Of a stretch of DNA of 46,449 nucleotides, positions 28,431 to 38,235 are shown piece after piece. Every line of letters begins with the position of its first letter. Within the stretch, counting starts at the first letter, position 1. Below the pieces are notes generated by a model that worked only from the letters and a program-made list of their open reading frames with translations, was not told the DNA's origin and ran no database searches. Origin of the DNA: Saprospiraceae bacterium. GTDB lineage: Bacteria > Bacteroidota > Bacteroidia > Chitinophagales > Saprospiraceae. The stretch covers positions 1 to 46,449 of the forward strand of contig JAHDHQ010000003.1 in assembly GCA_020631235.1 (NCBI GenBank), read 5' to 3'. Made by a program: the position numbers and the translations under genes.

Positions 28431-29660
28431 ATGAGTATTATAGAGATGAAAGTGCCTGTAATTGGCGAATCAATTACTGAAGTGACCTTGTCGCAATGGT
28501 TAAAATCAAATGGTGAATATGTCAACATAGACGAACCCATTTGTGAGTTTGAGTCTGATAAAGCGACACTTGAATTTCCTGCTGAGGCTTCTGGCAAGAT
28601 AGTCCATGTGGCTGCTGAAGGAGATGATTTAGAAATAGGAGCCTTAGTGGCTAAAATAGATACGAGTGCTGAGGCACCAGCAACAAGCGTAGCTCCAGCA
28701 ACCAAGGAAGAAACAAAGGAAAAGGAAACGCCAAACACAGAAGCTCCTATAACTCAATCACCAAGCAGTAGTTCTTATGCCAGTGGTCATCCTTCACCAG
28801 CTGCTGGAAAAATATTGGCTGAAAAGGGAGTAGATCCATCTTCAGTTAGTGGAACGGGAAAGGATGGCAGAATCACAAAAGCGGATGCACTTGCTGCCAA
28901 TGCTGCCAAAAGTCCGACTTCTGAAGCGTCAGTAAGTACTGGTGCGCCGGTAGCATTTAGTCGTAATGAGACGCGTAAAAAGATGAGTCGTATGCGTCGA
29001 ACTATCGCAGCTAGACTGGTAGAGGCGAAGAACGAAACAGCTATGTTGACCACTTTTAATGAAGTGGATTTAACTGAGATCATGGCATTGAGAAAAAAAT
29101 ACCAAGAACGATTTGTAGAGAAGAATGGCATTAAGCTTGGGTTTATGTCTTTATTTTCCAAAGCTTGTGCGCAAGTGCTAATGGAAATGCCTCAGGTAAA
29201 TGCCATTTTGGATGGTAATGAATTGATTTATCATGATTATGTCGATATTTCTATTGCCATTTCTACACCTACGGGTTTAGTAGTTCCTCCTGTGCATAAT
29301 GTCGAGTCATTAAGTTTTGCGGATATAGAAAAATCAATTAAAGCTTTAGCGGTAAAAGCGCGTGAAGGGACATTAACATTAGAAGAAATGAAAGGCGGTA
29401 CTTTTACCATAACCAATGGAGGTGTTTTTGGTTCTATGATGAGCACACCGATTATTAATAGACCGCAGTCGGCTATATTAGGAATGCATACAATCCAGCA
29501 AAGACCCATGGCTATAGATGGAGAAGTAAAGATCAGACCGATGATGTATTTAGCTCTTAGTTATGATCACAGAGTAATCGATGGATCAGCATCAGTAACT
29601 TTCTTAGTTAAGGTTAAAAAATTGCTTGAAGATCCTATGACTTTAATGATGGGTTTATAG
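28431..29660 (+). CDS. odhB: 2-oxoglutarate dehydrogenase E2 (dihydrolipoyl succinyltransferase)
   Basis: A 409-residue E2 component. The lipoyl domain (about 2-76) has K44 in the ESDKAT motif; a flexible Ala/Thr/Pro/Glu linker follows; the E3-binding domain is at about 118-155 ([12 protein letters not shown]...GRITKADAL); and the acyltransferase domain fills the rest, with catalytic H380 and D384 in SYDHRVIDG. The GESITE motif near the start points to the succinyl rather than acetyl enzyme. It passes succinyl groups to CoA in the TCA cycle. No sucA or lpd is adjacent. Length is typical. Confidence 0.9.
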   Translation: MSIIEMKVPVIGESITEVTLSQWLKSNGEYVNIDEPICEFESDKATLEFPAEASGKIVHVAAEGDDLEIGALVAKIDTSAEAPATSVAPATKEETKEKETPNTEAPITQSPSSSSYASGHPSPAAGKILAEKGVDPSSVSGTGKDGRITKADALAANAAKSPTSEASVSTGAPVAFSRNETRKKMSRMRRTIAARLVEAKNETAMLTTFNEVDLTEIMALRKKYQERFVEKNGIKLGFMSLFSKACAQVLMEMPQVNAILDGNELIYHDYVDISIAISTPTGLVVPPVHNVESLSFADIEKSIKALAVKAREGTLTLEEMKGGTFTITNGGVFGSMMSTPIINRPQSAILGMHTIQQRPMAIDGEVKIRPMMYLALSYDHRVIDGSASVTFLVKVKKLLEDPMTLMMGL

Positions 29661-29677
29661 AATAAAAACCATATAAA

Positions 29678-30202
29678 ATGACATTAGGCGAGTTTTTTGA
29701 TTATCTCAGTGCCCATCCTTTTTTAGTATTATATTATAGTTTAGCTATTCCTATTGTAGCAGGTGTGGTAACTTTGGTAGCGGGTAAAGATGGTAAGGAA
29801 TCGCCTTGGAAATACATCTACAGTGTGCTTATTTTTTTAGTTTGTATTCCAGGGATTTTGGCCTTTTTTTTAAACGTTTATTTGTTCTTATTTGAAAAGC
29901 AATCTATTCTAGATACAAATCTTTACACCCAGGTTTTGCCCATTGTTTTGATGATTGGGACTTTGCTAATTATCCGGTCTAAGACCGAGTTTTGTGATAT
30001 TCCAGGCTTTGAGAAACTGTCAGGAATGATGCTGATTATGTCAGCTTTAATTGTGGTGATGTGGTTTGTGGATCGCACACATTTAATAGCGTTTTCCTAC
30101 ATACCTATCCACTATTTACTTTTACTTTTTGTGGGTTTGTTTTTTGTGATTAGGTATGGAGCTAAGAAGATATTGGACAAAAAGCCAAAGCCAGCAAAAT
30201 GA
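29678..30202 (+). CDS. Integral membrane protein of unknown function
   Basis: A 174-residue protein with five hydrophobic segments at about 16-34, 47-70, 84-99, 114-131 and 138-158, and a lysine-rich C-terminal tail (KKILDKKPKPAK). I do not recognise a family. It starts 17 bases after odhB and is probably on the same transcript. Its end faces pyrH, with only 15 bases between. Confidence 0.7.
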   Translation: MTLGEFFDYLSAHPFLVLYYSLAIPIVAGVVTLVAGKDGKESPWKYIYSVLIFLVCIPGILAFFLNVYLFLFEKQSILDTNLYTQVLPIVLMIGTLLIIRSKTEFCDIPGFEKLSGMMLIMSALIVVMWFVDRTHLIAFSYIPIHYLLLLFVGLFFVIRYGAKKILDKKPKPAK

Positions 30203-30217
30203 GGCTAGATTTTAGTT

Positions 30218-30934
30218 CTAACTATTAGACACCAATGTTCCAATTTTTCCTCCTTGAACAACTTGCAAAAGATTACCTTTTTCATGGATATCAAAAACGA
30301 CAATTGGTAAGTTATTTTCTTGACATAATGTAAATGCAGTCATATCCATAACCTTTAGACCGTCTCTAATGACTTGCGCAAAACTGATGTTTTCGTACTT
30401 GGTAGCACTAGGATCTTTTTCTGGATCAGCTGTATAAATCCCATCTACTCTTGTACCTTTTAATATAACATCTGCACCTACTTCATTGGCACGCAAAGCA
30501 GCGGCAGAGTCTGTAGTAAAGTAAGGACTACCAGTTCCACCACAGAAAATCACCACTCTTCCTTTTTCTAGATGCCTGATGGCTTTTCTTCGGATATAAG
30601 GTTCGGCAATTTCTTTCATATCCATGGCAGAAACTAAGCGCGTATAAATACCTTCAGATTCTAGTGCACTCATTAAGGCCATACCATTGATGCACGTGGC
30701 GAGCATACCCATATAATCGCCAGTCACTCTTTCTATACCGCTATCCTTAGCTTGCAAACCTCGATATATATTACCCCCACCAATAACTATAGCAATTTGC
30801 ACTTCCTGATCAGCAAGTGACTTAATTTCTTTAGCATAGCTCTGAAGCATTTCTGGACTAATCCCAAATTGCTCATTTCCCATTAGCGATTCTCCGCTTA
30901 ATTTAAGTAGGACTCTTTTATACTTTGTATTCAT
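30218..30934 (-). CDS. pyrH: UMP kinase
   Basis: A 238-residue amino-acid-kinase-fold enzyme that phosphorylates UMP to UDP, hexameric in bacteria. [14 protein letters not shown] opens the protein, [11 protein letters not shown] binds the phosphate, and the family motif [17 protein letters not shown] is present. I chose ATG 30934. An upstream ATG at 30973 would start inside the intrinsic terminator that follows tsf. pyrH is normally in the rpsB-tsf-pyrH operon; here a strong terminator lies between tsf and pyrH, so expression depends on readthrough or on a promoter in the short gap. Confidence 0.95.
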   Translation of the reverse strand: MNTKYKRVLLKLSGESLMGNEQFGISPEMLQSYAKEIKSLADQEVQIAIVIGGGNIYRGLQAKDSGIERVTGDYMGMLATCINGMALMSALESEGIYTRLVSAMDMKEIAEPYIRRKAIRHLEKGRVVIFCGGTGSPYFTTDSAAALRANEVGADVILKGTRVDGIYTADPEKDPSATKYENISFAQVIRDGLKVMDMTAFTLCQENNLPIVVFDIHEKGNLLQVVQGGKIGTLVSNS

Positions 30935-30955
30935 AGGATTATGATAAAAAGTTGT

Positions 30956-30984
30956 AAAAAAAAAGCGACTCAATCGAGTCGCTT
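30956..30984 (-). terminator. Strong intrinsic terminator between tsf and pyrH
   Basis: On the minus strand AAGCGACTC pairs with GAGTCGCTT (9-bp perfect stem, 30963-30984) around a four-base loop, followed by a run of T residues (plus-strand A run at 30956-30964). It begins 7 bases after the tsf stop. Confidence 0.85.
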
Positions 30985-30990
30985 CTTAAT

Positions 30991-31821
30991 TTATTTTCCT
31001 AAAGCAATATGCTTGAAATCTACAACGGTCAACTCTTGGTCGACACTGCTTAGATAAGAAGCCACGCTTTGCTTACCATCTTTTACGAAGGCCTGATTCA
31101 TTAAAGTATTCTCCTTAAAAAACTTATTTAATTTTCCTTGTGCTATCTTTTCTAACATAGCTTCTGGCTTTCCAGCTTTTCTGGCAATCTCCATGCCTAT
31201 CTCGATTTCTTTTTCTACGATAGCAGAGTCTACTTGATCTTTATCTAAGGCTACAGGCTTCATAGCAGCAACTTGCATAGCTACATCTTTACCTGGTGTA
31301 AGATAATTATCAGAAGCTTTATTTAAACCTACAATAACACCCGCTTTATTACCCATATGGTTGTATTCTACTACCATAGGAGATTCTAAGTGCTCATAGC
31401 TAGTTAATTCTACTTTTTCTCCTATTACACCGATTTGCTCAATGATTTTTTCGCCTAAAGGCATTCCACCAAAATCTAAAGCAAGTAAGGCTTCTTTATC
31501 TGCCGGCTTACTAGTTAAGGCTAGAGTGGCTATTTCTTCTGTCATTTTAACGAAGTCTTCGTTTTTAGCCACAAAATCAGTTTCACAACTTAATCTTACC
31601 ACAACACCTCTTGTGTTATCACCCGTAACTTTTGCTACAACAACACCTTCTTTAGCCTCTCTGTCTGCTCTTTTAGCAGAAAGTTTTTGACCTTTTTTTC
31701 TTAAAACTTCTACGGCTTTTGCAAAATCACCACCAGCTTCCATCAAGGCTTTTTTGCAGTCCATCATTCCTGCGCCTGTCTGGTCTCTTAATTTCTTAAC
31801 ATCAGCTGCTTTAATGCTCAT
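30991..31821 (-). CDS. tsf: Elongation factor Ts
   Basis: A 276-residue guanine-nucleotide exchange factor for EF-Tu. The N-terminal UBA-like module shows VKKLRDQTGAGMMDCKKAL, and the core has SCETDFVAKNEDFV, the TDFVA motif that contacts EF-Tu. Length matches the family. It follows rpsB by 36 bases, the universal order. A strong terminator follows its stop. Confidence 0.97.
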   Translation of the reverse strand: MSIKAADVKKLRDQTGAGMMDCKKALMEAGGDFAKAVEVLRKKGQKLSAKRADREAKEGVVVAKVTGDNTRGVVVRLSCETDFVAKNEDFVKMTEEIATLALTSKPADKEALLALDFGGMPLGEKIIEQIGVIGEKVELTSYEHLESPMVVEYNHMGNKAGVIVGLNKASDNYLTPGKDVAMQVAAMKPVALDKDQVDSAIVEKEIEIGMEIARKAGKPEAMLEKIAQGKLNKFFKENTLMNQAFVKDGKQSVASYLSSVDQELTVVDFKHIALGK

Positions 31822-31857
31822 TATATACTTAATTTAAAGTTTGTTAATTAGTTAAGC

Positions 31858-32592
31858 TTATGCAGTTGCAGGAGCTTTAGCTGCTGCGTCCGCGCTTTTT
31901 TCATTTTTTCTTTCATCTAAACCTTCCTTAATGGCATTGACCATATAGTCAACTACCACCTTAACGGCTTTAGATGCGTCATCATTACCTGGGATAGGAA
32001 AATCAATCAAGTTAGGATTAGAATTAGTATCTACTATACCAAAAGTTCTTAAACCTAATTTTTTAGATTCTGCCACAGCAATATGCTCATGTGCAATATC
32101 TACAATAAAAACAGCCGAAGGAATTCTGTTTAATCTTTCGATACCACCTAGTACTTTCTGTAACTTGTCACGTTCTCGGCTAAGTGTAAGTTTTTCCTTC
32201 TTAGTTATGCTTGTTGCAGATTTGTCATTCAGTAGTTTTTCGATGTTTTGCATCTTTTTTACTGAACGTCTTATCGTTGCAAAGTTAGTCATCATACCTC
32301 CTAACCATCTTTCAGTAACATATGGCATGTTTACTGATTTTGCAGCTGTTGATACGATTTCTTTTGCTTGCTTTTTAGTGGCAACAAAAAGTATCTTTCT
32401 TCCACTTTTTGCCATTTGTTTCATAGCCTGTGCAGCTTCCTCCATACAATCTAACGTTCGGTTAAGATCGATGATATGGATTCCTTTTCTTTCCATGAAG
32501 ATGTAAGGAAGCATTTTTGGATTCCACTTTCTCTTCATGTGACCAAAATGCACACCTGCTTTCAATAATTCGTTATATGTTGGTTTGCTCAT
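31858..32592 (-). CDS. rpsB: 30S ribosomal protein S2
   Basis: A 244-residue S2 with LKAGVHFGHMKRKWNPKM at the start, YIFMERKGIHIIDL, TERWLGGMMTNF and the C-terminal DFPIPGNDDASKAV region. It binds late to the 30S subunit and helps recruit S1. A short Ala/Lys-rich tail ends the protein. It sits 33 bases after rpsI. Confidence 0.97.
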   Translation of the reverse strand: MSKPTYNELLKAGVHFGHMKRKWNPKMLPYIFMERKGIHIIDLNRTLDCMEEAAQAMKQMAKSGRKILFVATKKQAKEIVSTAAKSVNMPYVTERWLGGMMTNFATIRRSVKKMQNIEKLLNDKSATSITKKEKLTLSRERDKLQKVLGGIERLNRIPSAVFIVDIAHEHIAVAESKKLGLRTFGIVDTNSNPNLIDFPIPGNDDASKAVKVVVDYMVNAIKEGLDERKNEKSADAAAKAPATA

Positions 32593-32625
32593 AATTATCT
32601 AAATGAATAAAATTGAAGAATAAGA

Positions 32626-33015
32626 TTAACGTTTTGAGAACTGGAAGCTCTTTCTTGCTTTAGGCTTACCAAACTTCTTCCTTTCTACTACTCTTGAATC
32701 TCTAGTTAGGTATTTCTTAGCTTTTAGTGGCTTTCTAAAGTCTTCATTGATCTTAACCAATGCTCTAGCAATCGCTAATCGAGTAGCTTCTGCTTGACCT
32801 TTAAAACCTCCACCTTTTACGTTAACCATTATATCATATTGTCCTTCAACTTCTACCGTCTTTAAAGGATCTTCTATATTAAACCTGATATTGGGCTGAG
32901 CAAAGTAATCTTTGTAATCTTTGCCATTAATGGTAATTGCTCCACTGCCATTAGAAACATAAATTCTGGCAACAGATGCTTTTCTTCTACCAATAGTATT
33001 TATTACACTATCCAT
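32626..33015 (-). CDS. rpsI: 30S ribosomal protein S9
   Basis: A 129-residue S9 with NTIGRRKASVARIY at the start, GGGFKGQAEATRLAIARAL and the conserved basic C-terminal tail ending SKR, which reaches the P-site tRNA. It starts 3 bases after the rplM stop, so the pair is tightly coupled. Confidence 0.97.
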   Translation of the reverse strand: MDSVINTIGRRKASVARIYVSNGSGAITINGKDYKDYFAQPNIRFNIEDPLKTVEVEGQYDIMVNVKGGGFKGQAEATRLAIARALVKINEDFRKPLKAKKYLTRDSRVVERKKFGKPKARKSFQFSKR

Positions 33016-33018
33016 ATC

Positions 33019-33462
33019 TTAAAATTTGAATTCTTGTGGTTTCTGAGCGTGATGCGGATGATCAGCGCCTTCATAAACAAATAGTTTTCTAAACATTGCT
33101 CTTCCAAGCTTGTTTTTTGGAAGCATTCCTCTTACCGCTTTTTCGATAACAGCTTTAGGCTTCTTTTCAAACATTTCTTTAGCCGTTCTCGAGCTTTGAC
33201 CACCAGGGTAACCACTGTATGATTGGTATTCCTTTTGGTTTAACTTGTCTCCAGTAAATCTTATTTTCTCACAGTTAATAACAATAATGTTATCACCACA
33301 ATCTACATGAGGAGTGTACGAAGGCTTATGTTTACCTCTAAGAACAGTAGCTATCTTAGTAGCTGTTCTACCCACAACAAGACCATCAGCATCAAGCACA
33401 TACCATGCTCTAACGACATCTTCTTTTCTTTGGGATTTAGTCTTATAACTTAATGTGTTCAC
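33019..33462 (-). CDS. rplM: 50S ribosomal protein L13
   Basis: L13, an early assembly protein of the 50S subunit. I chose GTG 33462, giving 147 residues beginning (M)NTLSYKT as in relatives; an upstream ATG at 33489 would add nine residues unlike the family. Motifs are RAWYVLDADGLVVGR, GKHKPSYTPHVDCGD and VRGMLPKNKLGR. First gene of the rplM-rpsI-rpsB-tsf transcript. Confidence 0.95.
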   Translation of the reverse strand: MNTLSYKTKSQRKEDVVRAWYVLDADGLVVGRTATKIATVLRGKHKPSYTPHVDCGDNIIVINCEKIRFTGDKLNQKEYQSYSGYPGGQSSRTAKEMFEKKPKAVIEKAVRGMLPKNKLGRAMFRKLFVYEGADHPHHAQKPQEFKF

Positions 33463-33497
33463 AACTATAATTTTTATACATTTTATCAATGCGGCTG

Positions 33498-33528
33498 CAA
33501 ATGTATAATTATAGCTCTAACAAAGCAA
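33498..33528 (-). promoter_or_regulatory. Promoter candidate for the rplM operon
   Basis: On the minus strand TACATTTG (33498-33505) fits TAnnTTTG exactly. A TTG lies 20 bases upstream (33526-33528) and a TTTG 15 bases upstream (33521-33524); neither spacing is ideal. The transcript would start near 33491, about 30 bases before GTG 33462. Confidence 0.5.
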
Positions 33529-33633
33529 GGTTTAAGCATCTTTTTTCTCACTTTGTGCGTATAACTGCCTGATAAACAGTTAAAAAATCGACTTTTTTTA
33601 TTTTTTAGTCCAATATTGAGACTCTAAAAAGAC

Positions 33634-34767
33634 CTAAGAATCACAATATGAACGAACATATTGAAAAGCTTTATCATATCCTAATTCAGCTGATTTACGG
33701 ATATCTAGGCATGCTTTATCATTGGAACCAGCCTTACCATGAAGTATCGCGCGATTGTAATACGCCTTAGCATTGTCTGCTTCAGTTTCGATGACAAGGT
33801 TTAAATCTTTCATAGCATCTTCGAATCGTTCCATGCCCATAAGTGTAGATGCACGCATATAAAGATATTTCGATGATGGACCTTCGGATTTTACCAACCT
33901 TGATAAATCGATAATCATTCGATCTTTATCTTCCTGCTTTTGAGATATGTATAGATTGTTTTTTAATGCTGTGCCATGACTTGGGTCTAAATCCAAAATT
34001 TGATCATATGTTTTTTGAGCTAAACCAAGGCTTTCTAACTTTAAAAAGGCAGTAGCTTTCATAGCAAGCACATCCAGGTTTACCTCGTCATGTTCTAGGT
34101 ATTGATTTGCAAAAGACACAACTTCCTCAAAGTTTTCTTTTTTCTGGTACAGATTTGCTAAAGTCAAACAAGTCTTATAAGAGTCTGGGTTTATTTCAAG
34201 TTGTTTGTTAAACGACTTGATGGCATTATCATAATCATTCGTCTTGTAATGAGACATGCCTTTATAATACCACACTTTTTCACTGGCATAGCCTTTAGAA
34301 ATGGCTGTCTGAAAATCGGCCATAGCTCCTTCGTAGTCTTTCTCTTTAAATTGGATGGCGCCTAAATAATAGTATATTTTATCATTGTCTGGATCTAACT
34401 TTTTTGCATTGTTAAAATTCAGTTCAGCTCGCTCATAGTCTTCTATTTGGTATTGGCAATAGGCAAGGTAGTATTGTGATTTAGTTCTGTATTCTTCTAC
34501 TTCTAAACATTGCTTAAAATCAATAGCTGCAGGTTGATAATCTTTTAAATACATCTTCGATAATGCCCGCTGATACAATGGCTTTTTAAAATTAGCATCC
34601 AACTTAATTGCCCGAGTAAAAAAGCCCACAGCATCCGCAAAATCTTTATCCTGAAAGCTTATAACCCCTTCATTATAAAACTCGATGGCCTTAACTTGAT
34701 CTTCCGATTGACCAGATAAAACAAACGATCCAAGGGTAAGTGTAAATAACAAAATGAGCCTATGCAT
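33634..34767 (-). CDS. Exported tetratricopeptide-repeat protein
   Basis: A 377-residue protein with a signal peptide (about 1-19) followed by roughly ten tetratricopeptide repeats, for example AVGFFTRAIKLDANFKKPLY, AELNFNNAKKLDPDNDKIYY and AIKSFNKQLEINPDSYKT. TPR arrays bind partner proteins. No other domain is visible, so the partner is unknown. It is probably periplasmic. It is read away from the ribosomal operon upstream end and its own 5' side faces a 254-base gap with nothing recognisable. Confidence 0.85.
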   Translation of the reverse strand: MHRLILLFTLTLGSFVLSGQSEDQVKAIEFYNEGVISFQDKDFADAVGFFTRAIKLDANFKKPLYQRALSKMYLKDYQPAAIDFKQCLEVEEYRTKSQYYLAYCQYQIEDYERAELNFNNAKKLDPDNDKIYYYLGAIQFKEKDYEGAMADFQTAISKGYASEKVWYYKGMSHYKTNDYDNAIKSFNKQLEINPDSYKTCLTLANLYQKKENFEEVVSFANQYLEHDEVNLDVLAMKATAFLKLESLGLAQKTYDQILDLDPSHGTALKNNLYISQKQEDKDRMIIDLSRLVKSEGPSSKYLYMRASTLMGMERFEDAMKDLNLVIETEADNAKAYYNRAILHGKAGSNDKACLDIRKSAELGYDKAFQYVRSYCDS

Positions 34768-35021
34768 AATTATAGCTTTGATGAATTGAAAGTATAAACG
34801 GAATGGAATTCTAAAACAGTATGTAAATTAAATTAATGTTTACTTAATTTGAGATTTCGCGCTGTTTTTTTGCCAATGTTGTGATAAGTTTTAATCGAAG
34901 TTTAGACCAATTGAGCATTGTAAGACCTAAACCCATCTTATCTAATGATGGTCAATGTTGTTTTGAGCTCAGACTAGGGTAGTCTTTATGGATGTAACGC
35001 ATGCTTATTTTATGTGTCCTG

Positions 35022-36479
35022 CTAAAAACTTATTTTGACTAAATTTAGTAGGCTAGCATTAAAACTTGGAAGAATAAGCGAACTGCTCTCTATTTGTATG
35101 GCTTCAGTAAATTGTAATCGAAGATTTTCGTATTCTGTGTTCAGTACGGATTTGCGATGACTATTGCCTAATGGATCCAACATATATTCGCTGACAGTAT
35201 TGTTTTTCTTTATTTCGTCATTGTAAAGCAACTTAAGTCTTGAAGGTGTTTTCATTAAAAAGAATGAAGAATATGCCGCATCATCGTCTTGCGAAAACTG
35301 TTTTTTATACAATACTTTTTTCCAGTCTTCATTGCCGTTTTTGTCCACAGAAATGACGATCATATCCTCATTATAATAGTCCACATAACCGCCTGTATCA
35401 TCGTAATTTCTCGAGTATCTGCCATATGGGTTGCTTGTCCTACGGAAATATTCTTTAAACATTTCACCGATCCAAATAAAACTACCATCTTGTTTAAAAA
35501 CTACTTCTTTAATAAAATAATAATCTAAGCTTTTATTGACTTTCCTTTGTTTGCCATATACCTCAGTAACAAAATCTTCTTTAAAGGGAATAGTATTGAT
35601 TTTTATGGATGGATCAAGCGGATTAAAAGGACTTAAATAGTAAAAATAGCCGAGGGCCGAAGACCGATTGGCTTCGGCAAATAAACCGATAAGTAAAAGT
35701 TGCTTATTCTTTTCGTCCAAGGTTAAATGTATATCCTTAGACAAGTATTCTGGATAAGGAATCTCAATAGGTACACTTACTTCATCTTGACCACCTACCG
35801 AGTATATGAAATAAGCATGATTTTTTCTTTCGTATCGATTGTTGGATTTTTCAAATAGAAAAAAGGCTTTTCCGTCATTCGAGACTACAATATCTTTAAA
35901 CTCAACATTTGTAGATGTTTCTTGAAGAAATAATTTGGAAGCCCACAAGGTTTCTTTTTCTTTAAGATCTATCATGAGCATAAACATCTCATCTCTTTTC
36001 TGTCGAGTAAAAAGTAATAATTTTTCGTTGTTATGCGAATAACTAAATTTAAATTTTCCGGATAGGTTTTTACGAGAAATAGCATTTAATTGAAGTGAGT
36101 CTAATAGTTCACCTGAGCCATCAATCTGCCTAAGTCTTATGCGGATACTATCACGATCAAGTATACCATAAACCAGTGAAAAATGGTCTTCATCAGGAAG
36201 CACAGAATAAATTCTGCTTCCTTTTTCTTCGATGGATATTTCTCGTTGGTATTTATATTTTAATTGATCATCAAAAACCTCAACGAATTGCTTGTTTTCT
36301 TTATCTCGAAATAATAGAAGATTGTCTTGAATTTTACCCAAAAGGATAAATTTTGCATCGCTCCTTACATTGATGTCCTTAGATATTAAGACTTCTTGTG
36401 TACTACCAATCGTAACATTGGCAAAAAAGAAAAGGAAAAAGAAAACATTTTTAGACGTTAAGGACATATTGTTCTTCAC
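35022..36479 (-). CDS. Exported protein of unknown function, possibly beta-propeller
   Basis: A 485-residue protein with an N-terminal signal peptide (about 1-27, FFFLFFFANVTIGSTQ). The rest is a series of short beta strands separated by charged turns (FILLGKIQDNLLLFRDKENK, KLLLFTRQKRDEMFMLMID, QLLLIGLFAEANRSSALG), which looks like a beta-propeller of repeated blades but has no recognised signature. It has no T9SS domain. The 5' end is divergent from ftcD with 70 bases between. Function unknown. Confidence 0.65.
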   Translation of the reverse strand: MKNNMSLTSKNVFFFLFFFANVTIGSTQEVLISKDINVRSDAKFILLGKIQDNLLLFRDKENKQFVEVFDDQLKYKYQREISIEEKGSRIYSVLPDEDHFSLVYGILDRDSIRIRLRQIDGSGELLDSLQLNAISRKNLSGKFKFSYSHNNEKLLLFTRQKRDEMFMLMIDLKEKETLWASKLFLQETSTNVEFKDIVVSNDGKAFFLFEKSNNRYERKNHAYFIYSVGGQDEVSVPIEIPYPEYLSKDIHLTLDEKNKQLLLIGLFAEANRSSALGYFYYLSPFNPLDPSIKINTIPFKEDFVTEVYGKQRKVNKSLDYYFIKEVVFKQDGSFIWIGEMFKEYFRRTSNPYGRYSRNYDDTGGYVDYYNEDMIVISVDKNGNEDWKKVLYKKQFSQDDDAAYSSFFLMKTPSRLKLLYNDEIKKNNTVSEYMLDPLGNSHRKSVLNTEYENLRLQFTEAIQIESSSLILPSFNASLLNLVKISF

Positions 36480-36487
36480 TTAAATTA

Positions 36488-36516
36488 TTGCTATAAACTC
36501 AATTAATATAAATTTA
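36488..36516 (+). promoter_or_regulatory. Promoter candidate for ftcD
   Basis: TTG (36488-36490), an 18-base spacer, then TAAATTTA (36509-36516), one base off TAnnTTTG. A start near 36522 would leave a leader of about 28 bases before ATG 36550. Confidence 0.45.
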
Positions 36517-36549
36517 CGGTCATTTTCAAACAATTGCAGAAAGAGTACT

Positions 36550-38235
36550 ATGAGTAATTTACCAATAATAGAATGTGTTCCTAATTTTAGCGAAGGAAGG
36601 GACATGAAAATCATCGATGCTATTTGTAACGAAATAAAGCAGGTAGATGGTGTAAGTTTATTAGATGTAGATCCCGGTAAAGCAACGAACCGGACAGTTG
36701 TGACTTTTGTGGGCGAACCTTCAGCGGTAATCGAAGCAGCTTATCAGGCGATTAAAAAAGCAGGTGAATTAATCGATATGACTCAGCACTCAGGAGAACA
36801 TCCAAGAATGGGAGCAACAGATGTTTGTCCATTGGTACCTATATCTGGAATTAGTATGGAAGAAACTGTTGAGTGGGCTAATAAATTAGCAAAGCGTGTC
36901 GGGGAAGAATTAGCTATTCCTATTTATATGTATGAAGAAGCGGCAAAAAAAGAAGATCGTAAAAACTTAGCGACTATCCGATCAGGCGAATATGAAGGTT
37001 TTGCTGAAAAAATTACCCAAGCCAATTGGAAACCGGATTATGGTCCATCCACATTTAATGAAAAATCAGGAGCCACAGTAATCGGTGCAAGAGATTTTTT
37101 GGTAGCGTATAATGTTAACTTAAATACTACTTCTGTTCGTAGGGCTAATTCTGTGGCCTTTGATGTGCGCGAAAAAGGAAGGATAAAACGTGAAGGAAAT
37201 CCAGTTACAGGAACGATTTTGAGAGATCAAAACGGTGAAGCTTTGAGGACTGAAGGAATGTGTAAATCAGTCAAAGCGATTGGGTGGTTTATCGAAGAAT
37301 ATGGCTTAGCTCAAATCTCTATGAACCTTACCAATATTAGAATCACCAACCTTCATGAAGCATTCGAAGCATGCCGAACTTCCGCAAATAATCGAGGATT
37401 ACGCGTTACAGGAAGTGAATTAGTCGGTTTAGTTCCAAAGCAAGTATTGTTGGACGCCGGAAAATATTTTCTCAAGCAACAAGAGCGATCCTTGGGTATT
37501 GCAGAGGAAGAAATTATAAGAATTGCTATTAAATCACTTGGTTTAGATGAACTTTCCCCTTTTGATCCAAAAAAGAAAGTGATCGAATATTTAATGGAGG
37601 ACACGGGTGGACGATTAGTGGATATGAATCTAACGGAGTTTGCTAACGAAACAGCATCTGAAAGTCCGGCTCCAGGAGGTGGAAGTATTGCTGCTTATGT
37701 GGGTGCTCTGGGCGCATCGTTAACTTGTATGGTCGATAATTTATCTGCTCATAAAAGAGGCTGGGACGAACAGTGGGAAACATTTTCTAAACTGGCGGAA
37801 GAAGGACAAAAGTTTAAAGATTTACTTCTAGCTAAGGTGGATGAAGACACTCATGCATTCAATAAAATTATGGATGCCATACGCATGCCTAAAGGCAATG
37901 ATGCTGAAAAAGCAGCTCGGAAAGAGGCACTTAATGCGGCCACAAAAAATGCAATAGATGTACCACTATCAGTTATGCAAATTTCTAATGATGCTTATGG
38001 CTTTGCAAAGGCTACAGCAGAAATAGGGAATCCAGCTTCAATCTCAGATGTAGGTGTAGGAGTGGCTTGTTTAGATACAGCTATCTACGGCGCTTATCTA
38101 AATGTCAGAATTAATTGCTCAGGTTTTAAAGATGAGGCTTTTGTAAAAAAATCTTTGGAAGAGGCCGAGAAACTGCTAAGCAGCTCTAAGCAACATAGAT
38201 CTGAAATCTTGGCCATTGTAGAAGCAAAGCTTTAG
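36550..38235 (+). CDS. ftcD: Formiminotransferase-cyclodeaminase (fused)
   Basis: A 561-residue bifunctional protein. Residues 1-330 are glutamate formimidoyltransferase, with ECVPNFSEGRD at the start and the active-site QHSGEHPRMGATDVCP (H80, H84). Residues about 355-561 are formimidotetrahydrofolate cyclodeaminase, with APGGGS at 374-379 and the helical core AAYVGALGASLTCMV. Together they move the formimino group of formimidoglutamate, a histidine-breakdown product, to tetrahydrofolate and release ammonia. The fused form is like the vertebrate enzyme and common in Bacteroidota. No hut genes are adjacent. Confidence 0.95.
   Translation: MSNLPIIECVPNFSEGRDMKIIDAICNEIKQVDGVSLLDVDPGKATNRTVVTFVGEPSAVIEAAYQAIKKAGELIDMTQHSGEHPRMGATDVCPLVPISGISMEETVEWANKLAKRVGEELAIPIYMYEEAAKKEDRKNLATIRSGEYEGFAEKITQANWKPDYGPSTFNEKSGATVIGARDFLVAYNVNLNTTSVRRANSVAFDVREKGRIKREGNPVTGTILRDQNGEALRTEGMCKSVKAIGWFIEEYGLAQISMNLTNIRITNLHEAFEACRTSANNRGLRVTGSELVGLVPKQVLLDAGKYFLKQQERSLGIAEEEIIRIAIKSLGLDELSPFDPKKKVIEYLMEDTGGRLVDMNLTEFANETASESPAPGGGSIAAYVGALGASLTCMVDNLSAHKRGWDEQWETFSKLAEEGQKFKDLLLAKVDEDTHAFNKIMDAIRMPKGNDAEKAARKEALNAATKNAIDVPLSVMQISNDAYGFAKATAEIGNPASISDVGVGVACLDTAIYGAYLNVRINCSGFKDEAFVKKSLEEAEKLLSSSKQHRSEILAIVEAKL

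Noticed and set aside
30935-30973. Upstream start for pyrH
   Set aside because: It falls inside the terminator stem and adds 13 residues absent from the family.
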